Positions 59,125-64,000 of a stretch of DNA of 64,000 nucleotides are shown in pieces. Made by a program: the position numbers and the translations under genes. This DNA comes from Eonycteris spelaea (Eukaryota; Chordata; Mammalia; Chiroptera; Pteropodidae): assembly GCA_003508835.1 (NCBI GenBank), contig PUFA01000287.1, positions 1,426,001 to 1,490,000 on the forward strand. The letters run 5' to 3'. Under the pieces are notes generated by a model that saw only the letters and a program-made list of their open reading frames with translations, made no database searches and had not been told where the DNA came from. Each line of letters starts with the position of its first letter. The stretch's first letter is position 1.

Positions 59125-59379
59125 GCATGGTAATGGGAAGGAGAATAAGAGCTTCTAACTTCCAAGCATGAAACAGATACATCATGGGGATGTGATGTCC
59201 GGCATAGAGAATATAGTCAATAATATTGTGATAGCATCATATGGTCTCAGATGGTCGTTGGACTTCTCAAAGTGATCACTTCTTTAGATGTACAAATGTT
59301 GAATAACTATGGCATATACCTGAAACTAATACAATATTGTATGTTACTTACATTTTAACAAAAATCTATTTTAAAAAGC
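59125..59379 (+). mobile_element. L1 3' UTR, probably the right end of E3
   Basis: A second L1 3' UTR follows E4 directly: 'gatacatcatggggatgtga', 'agaatatagtcaataatatt', 'cttctcaaagtgatcacttc', 'tacctgaaactaatacaata'. It parallels but differs from the 3' UTR of E4 (58960-59095), so it is a different subfamily or older copy. Its location just beyond E4 and before the decayed flanking duplication suggests it belongs to E3. Confidence 0.6.
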
Positions 59380-59392
59380 AAGTATATTATAG

Positions 59393-60025
59393 ACTGTTAA
59401 GTTACATACACATGTGAATGTGGTTATTCACAGTAATAACAGGAACTGTCTCTGCATACCCTTCCCTCCTGAGTTTACCCTCCTTTTGAGATGGCAGAGC
59501 CGTCGCTGCCAGTATAAACACAATCATACAGGCATCCCTAGATCACCTGGGGGAAGCTCTGCTTTTGCCTGTCATTTTTCTCTCTCTGGCCCACATCCAT
59601 TCCTTACTGTTCTCTCCTTTGCCCCATAACTACATAGGCTTTTATCTGATAGCTCAGAAGTCTTCCTCCCTCCCACTCCTCCTACTCTGACCCAGTGTAT
59701 TTTTCTGAATCTGCCTCCTCCTGTCCTTCTGTCAAATCTACATTTTATTTGTGATTGCTTTCCTGGGTGAGGCCCTGTTAATTGTGTTCTTTCTCACCAG
59801 TAGGAAGACCAGATTGCAGACACAATAAGACATTATATCTCTTCTGCACATCTAATTTGTAGTAGAGTTAAATTTAGGGTCCAGGTGCACATAGGAGGGT
59901 GAAAGGGGACAGGACAACAAGAGGCTTCTGCCCGGCAGAAACAGAAAATCGTGTCTCAGTTTTCCTGAGGTTGCTGACTGCTCAGGTATCAGGCTCAGTT
60001 GTCATCTGTCTCTAGTGCCCTGGCT
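59393..60025. other. Unassigned non-coding DNA
   Basis: C/T-rich at 59560-59740. No gene or named repeat. Confidence 0.45.
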
Positions 60026-60029
60026 TTTC

Positions 60030-60225
60030 ATGCAGCATTGCCACGTCCTGGTTGCTTACCCTGAGCAAGTTATTTGGTATCTCCCAACGTCTGTTTTCCC
60101 ATTTATAAGTGGGAATGATAAATAGTATCTGACTCAGAGGGTCACTCTAAAGATTAAATGAGATAGTTCTTATAAAGCAATTAAACATTGTCTCACACAT
60201 ATTAAGTACTCAATAAATACTTCCA
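60030..60225 (+). repeat. MIR SINE
   Basis: Sense MIR: 'accctgagcaagttatttgg', 'tctgttttcccatttataag', 'tgggaatgataaatagtatc', 'aaagattaaatgagatagtt', 'catattaagtactcaataaa'. Nearly full length. Confidence 0.82.
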
Positions 60226-61055
60226 ATTGTGACTTTTCCTGTTATCACTTTGTCTGTGTATGAATATGAATTCTGCCATTTTCATGGACTTCTGAGCCTA
60301 GGACTCTAGGAGTATCCTGTGATAGGATGGGTGCTTATAAGCTAGTTGGTTGTGAAATTTGCTTGTTTTAACATTTTCTGTTTGAATAAAACTCAATTAC
60401 CTTCCATCAGTACTCAGTCACCATATTTTAAAAAATGACAATAATAACAGCTTTCATTTATGGAAGGTTTAATTTTATACACATTGTTTCATGTAATGAC
60501 ATCAGTGCCATTAGATGAGGGGGTGATGATCAAACCAAGATGCCTTTGACTTCAAACTAGGTAACTGCCTCCTTCCCAAGGAATCCGTGTCTGAGAACCA
60601 GGACCCACAGCATGCCTCATGCTCTGAGGCATCCGAGAAACATGTCACTGTCATCTTTTGAAAAATTGCATGAAGTTGGTTGTGGAAGCTCCATAAGTGA
60701 GCACCCGTTACACAGATTTCATATTCATTTCAAAAAATATTCCTAGAAATTTCAAGAGAGCTTCTTTCCCAGATAAACTCAGACAGAAGTATATTCTGAG
60801 CCAAATCAACTGATAGCCCAGATGATTACAAGCTCATGTCTAACTTGGTAGAGCATCATGAGTTACTTATAATGCAGCTTATATTTGGCTAAATATGAGC
60901 TTTCATTTTCCTCAAAGAGATGCAAGAGGATTCTTTAAATATAAATAAGTAAACAAAATTTAGAGAAAAAATGAAAACTAAAGATATAAAAAGCAAATCA
61001 CTTTCAGAGGTACTAGAATTGGAAAGGGGAAAACATCTCAGCATAGCCTAAAGAT
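60226..61055. other. Unassigned DNA with a possible MIR scrap
   Basis: 60430-60560 weakly follows antisense MIR order ('agctttcatttatggaaggt'). The rest is not recognised. Confidence 0.4.
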
Positions 61056-61059
61056 AGTG

Positions 61060-61116
61060 ATGTGTGTGTGTGGGGGGGGTTGTTTGTTTGTTTGTTTTGT
61101 TGTTGTTGTTGTTTTT
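61060..61116. repeat. Compound GT / G / TTTG / TTG simple repeat
   Basis: A (TG)n run passes into nine G, then TTTG units, then TTG units and a final T run. The step changes indicate successive slippage events on one strand. Confidence 0.93.
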
Positions 61117-64000
61117 TGCAAATGAGGGACGTAATTCTGCCTGTTTGAGAAATCCCTTAACAGGACTCTAACCTGGTATTTCTCTCAAGCCTCTACCCAC
61201 TAGATGGTAAGAAAACTGTTAAGTAATTGTCCAATCAATTTAAATTTAATCAGATCCATTGTGTGTATGTACATCCCTTTGGCTAATGTTCAGGCAATTT
61301 AGGGGAAAAAAAATAGGTATTCACTTATGAGCCCTCCACCTCCCCTTTCCCTGCCTCTCTCCCTAGGACAAAGTCCAGTTGTATGTAAGAGAGGGTCTTT
61401 CCCTTCTCAGCTGCTGGGCAGGGAGACCTCCCAGACATATGCAGTCCATGAGTATGTGCTAACTGGTGTCTCAAGTCTCCAGAGTGATGTTCCAGCCCCT
61501 CATGGGTACTGCTGGCCCCAATACTGGCTGACTTAGCTTATGACTTGGTTCCTCTTCGCTTGGCAAAGGCTCAGAAGTACTCCATGGATAAAGTGGCCTC
61601 TCCTTGACTCTGACTATCTGTGGACTCCTGCATGTGTGCTACATCTTTGATGCAGCCCAGACTCTGCTGCAGGGTTACCTTGAAATCGCAGCAAACTGAT
61701 TAGCAGATTCACCTGCCATCAATTCATCACCCATGCCCTATGGTTACTGGCTACAGTCTGGGAAGCTCTTCTGTCTGACTTTTGGCCTGACAAAGTCGTT
61801 GGTAGTGGTCATCTTTCTTGAGTTGTTAATAGAATCATTTCTTAGCCATCGCAACTGCACCTCTCCAAACCCTAACCCAAGAAGGGCAATCAGGCTTCCT
61901 AGCTTTGCTGTCAAAGACAGAAATATTATCTTCTCACTAGAGGGGAAGCAGGTCTTTCAGGCATGGCTGTTGAAGTATTGAAGGTGGGAATGAGTACATG
62001 TGTAAAGGCATTTAGCAAATTATCTATCATGACAGCCTCCTGTTTTTCAAGCTATTCCACTGTCACAAAATCCTTATTTGCATGGGAGTAGCTAAATATC
62101 ATCTCCAGTTTCCTCTCTGCAGTCTTTCTGTAATATTTCTCAAACTGTTTCCCATCCCTACATATAGATACCTTGGGCCAACCAAGACAAAGGTGAAGAA
62201 CTCAAATAGGCAAAAAGAATGGATGCTTATAACTGTAACTGTTACATATAGAACCCGCACTCTCACCCCTTTTCACATGTTCCAAATTTGTTTCTAAAAT
62301 ATTCCTAAATATTCTGAGAGAGTCTCTTTTCAAAATAAACTCAGCCAGAGTCTGAGAACCCATTTTACATTCACAAGAAATCCTTTTTTGCCATGTACAT
62401 CCACCAACTCATCAGGTCTGGAACTAAGTACCAAAACCTTTACATTTTTTTTTTAAGACAGGATTGGTGCTTTGTAATTAGAGGTGGGAATCTCATCAGT
62501 GGTCTCAATACTACAAAATTAAATCAAGAAAGACAAATGTTCACTTAGTATTCACTAAACATGGGGAACTGGGGAATGAACTAGTATTTGATTTGATCTA
62601 AATGAATTGTGAAGGTCAAAAAAATGAAGGATAAGAGGTCCCCTGTGGCAGGAAGTGCTGCAGAATGAGCAGATATGAAAGTTCTCCATAGCGGGAGAGC
62701 ATGGGCTTTAGATGTGTGTGCTCTGTCTTCTCCCTGTGTCTACCTGAGTCTTAGCTATTGATAAGTAAACTGAGAAACATTAATGACCCAGGAAAGCATG
62801 AGGATCCCAGCAGCTGTATTCAACCAATCAAAAAAAAAAAAATCCCCAGTGATTTGAAATGTGAAACTCGTTTTCATGAACAAAGCAAAGGGAAAGACAT
62901 TGAAGGGAAGGACATTGAAGTATGAAGCCACAGACTTGGCTGGAGAGAATGTCATAGCAGTGATTGCCCTTCGTAGGGCCCTGTTTACTGAAAGACAAGC
63001 TAGGCCTGTGACAGAAGAGCTCTTGCTAGCTGTAGATCATTTTCATAAATAGCAATTCATGACATGCTAATAGCTCGGTCTGTAATTAGGCACATTTATC
63101 CTTGTCCCTGTGATGTCTCCTGCATTTCTGTGCTTGGTTCTTCCTAAAAACAAACCACCCGATGAGTTATGAGCCTCCAGAGTGGCAGATGTGTGTGTGT
63201 GTGGTACTGAAAGCACTTTACCAATGTTCTAAATACAATCTTCTTGTCCAATTACATGAGCAGATACTACCAGTTGTCATGAAAAGCAGAGTCTTTGGTG
63301 CTTACTAGAACAAATTGAAGGAAAACATGTTCTCCTCTCTGCCACAGACTTGCTCTGATTATGCTATTTCTACATCTTCCCATGTTAGGTGAAATTTCGC
63401 TATTGACTTTGAGACTACTTGGAAAGATGATAAATAAAAGCAATTAGTCAATTCACATTTTTAAAGTATTTTGAAAGCCATACAAACTATTGTAGGTTGA
63501 AGAGCTCGAGAGTAGCTATACACTTTTCTCCTTTTCCTTACTTCAGCGTATTTTGTACCAAGACAGGAGACATTATCATCAGTTGGGCTGATTCATTATG
63601 CATGGACAAATGAGGCAATCAGAAGAAAGTTGGGTAGCCCAGCATGTCACTGGGCTTTGACCATCTTGATTATCCATGTCTGAGAGATTCCCATGAGGTC
63701 CTCCTGCCAGAAAACATGCAAAAGACCACCCTTTGTACTTCTTTCCTTTTCCAAGAAAAGCTAAGGAATCAGCCACCAGCTGCCTGGCTTGTTGCTCCCT
63801 GGAATATAATGTTCATTCATAAATAGTATCCACCCTCCAAATTCCAACCCTTCTTTAGGGTTCTCACGTTATCCTTGCAGCAAGTGTGTGGCACCCACCA
63901 ATCCAGACCACCAGTCATGAGAAAACGCAGAGTACAAGCTGTTTATATCAGAAATGTTTTCTAGATATAAGAATTGCTTACTTAGGCACTAATATGTCAT
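61117..64000. other. Unassigned non-coding DNA
   Basis: No gene, RNA or confident repeat. A pyrimidine tract ending CCCTAG at about 61340-61368 resembles a splice acceptor but is not followed by a recognisable exon. Runs of T at 62447-62456 and A at 62830-62841, and a short TG tract at 63190-63202, are present. Confidence 0.45.

Noticed and set aside
61340..61536. Pyrimidine tract plus AG followed by an open stretch, resembling an internal exon.
   Set aside because: No recognisable protein, no donor that keeps a sensible frame, and no partner exons nearby.

Overview
This is mammalian nuclear DNA. It is AT-rich and CpG-poor, and it is packed with LINE-1, MIR, L2, hAT (MER5-like) and MaLR/ERV LTR relics plus microsatellites. 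I found no protein-coding gene, tRNA, rRNA, CRISPR array or bacterial-type operon. The longest open frames (about 120-170 codons) fall in repeats or read as chance frames. The window is best described as an intergenic stretch or the inside of a very large intron. The younger LINE-1 copies have ORF1/ORF2 text and a 5' UTR that resemble laurasiatherian L1, and bat seems to me the best fit. That is a judgement from memory with no database search, so the species is uncertain.

Layout. 1-11 kb: old single-copy DNA with scattered MER5-like, L2, MIR and L1 3' fragments and two possible solo LTRs. 11-24 kb: degenerate plus-strand L1 and HAL1-like material, interrupted by a MaLR LTR (11.8 kb) and an ERV-type LTR (16.9 kb), with a (TA)n, a (GA)n and a small 33-bp tandem array. 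24-30 kb: unassigned DNA, then two adjacent minus-strand L1M copies, one split by an LTR. 30-33 kb: a (TTTC)n tract and a minus-strand L1 that keeps its 5' end but lacks most of ORF2 (called E1 here). 33-46 kb: an ancient mammalian repeat, MIR/L2 pieces, a long minus-strand L1M (38.3-40.9 kb) and a young inverted-repeat rearrangement (41.4-44.8 kb). 46-49.4 kb: a second minus-strand, internally deleted L1 (E2). 49-54 kb: MIR/L2 fossils. 54.7-59.4 kb: a plus-strand L1 (E3) that appears to have a second, even more deleted L1 (E4) nested in it. 59.4-64 kb: mostly unassigned DNA with one MIR.

The most notable item is not a gene. About 541 bp at 43906-44446 is the reverse complement of two separate nearby sites joined together: about 60 bp from 44771-44831, then about 477 bp from 41378-41854. 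The long arm differs from its source by one substitution and one single-base indel. An ancient repeat runs uninterrupted through the 41.4 kb arm but is cut off in the 44.4 kb arm, so the 41.4 kb copy is the source. This pattern is expected from serial template switching during replication. The second theme is that all four L1 copies that keep a recognisable 5' end (E1-E4) lack the reverse-transcriptase core of ORF2.

Nothing here acts together as a pathway; the content is a layered record of retrotransposition, slippage and local rearrangement. Repeat names are from recognition by eye, and boundaries are usually good to about 10-50 bp.
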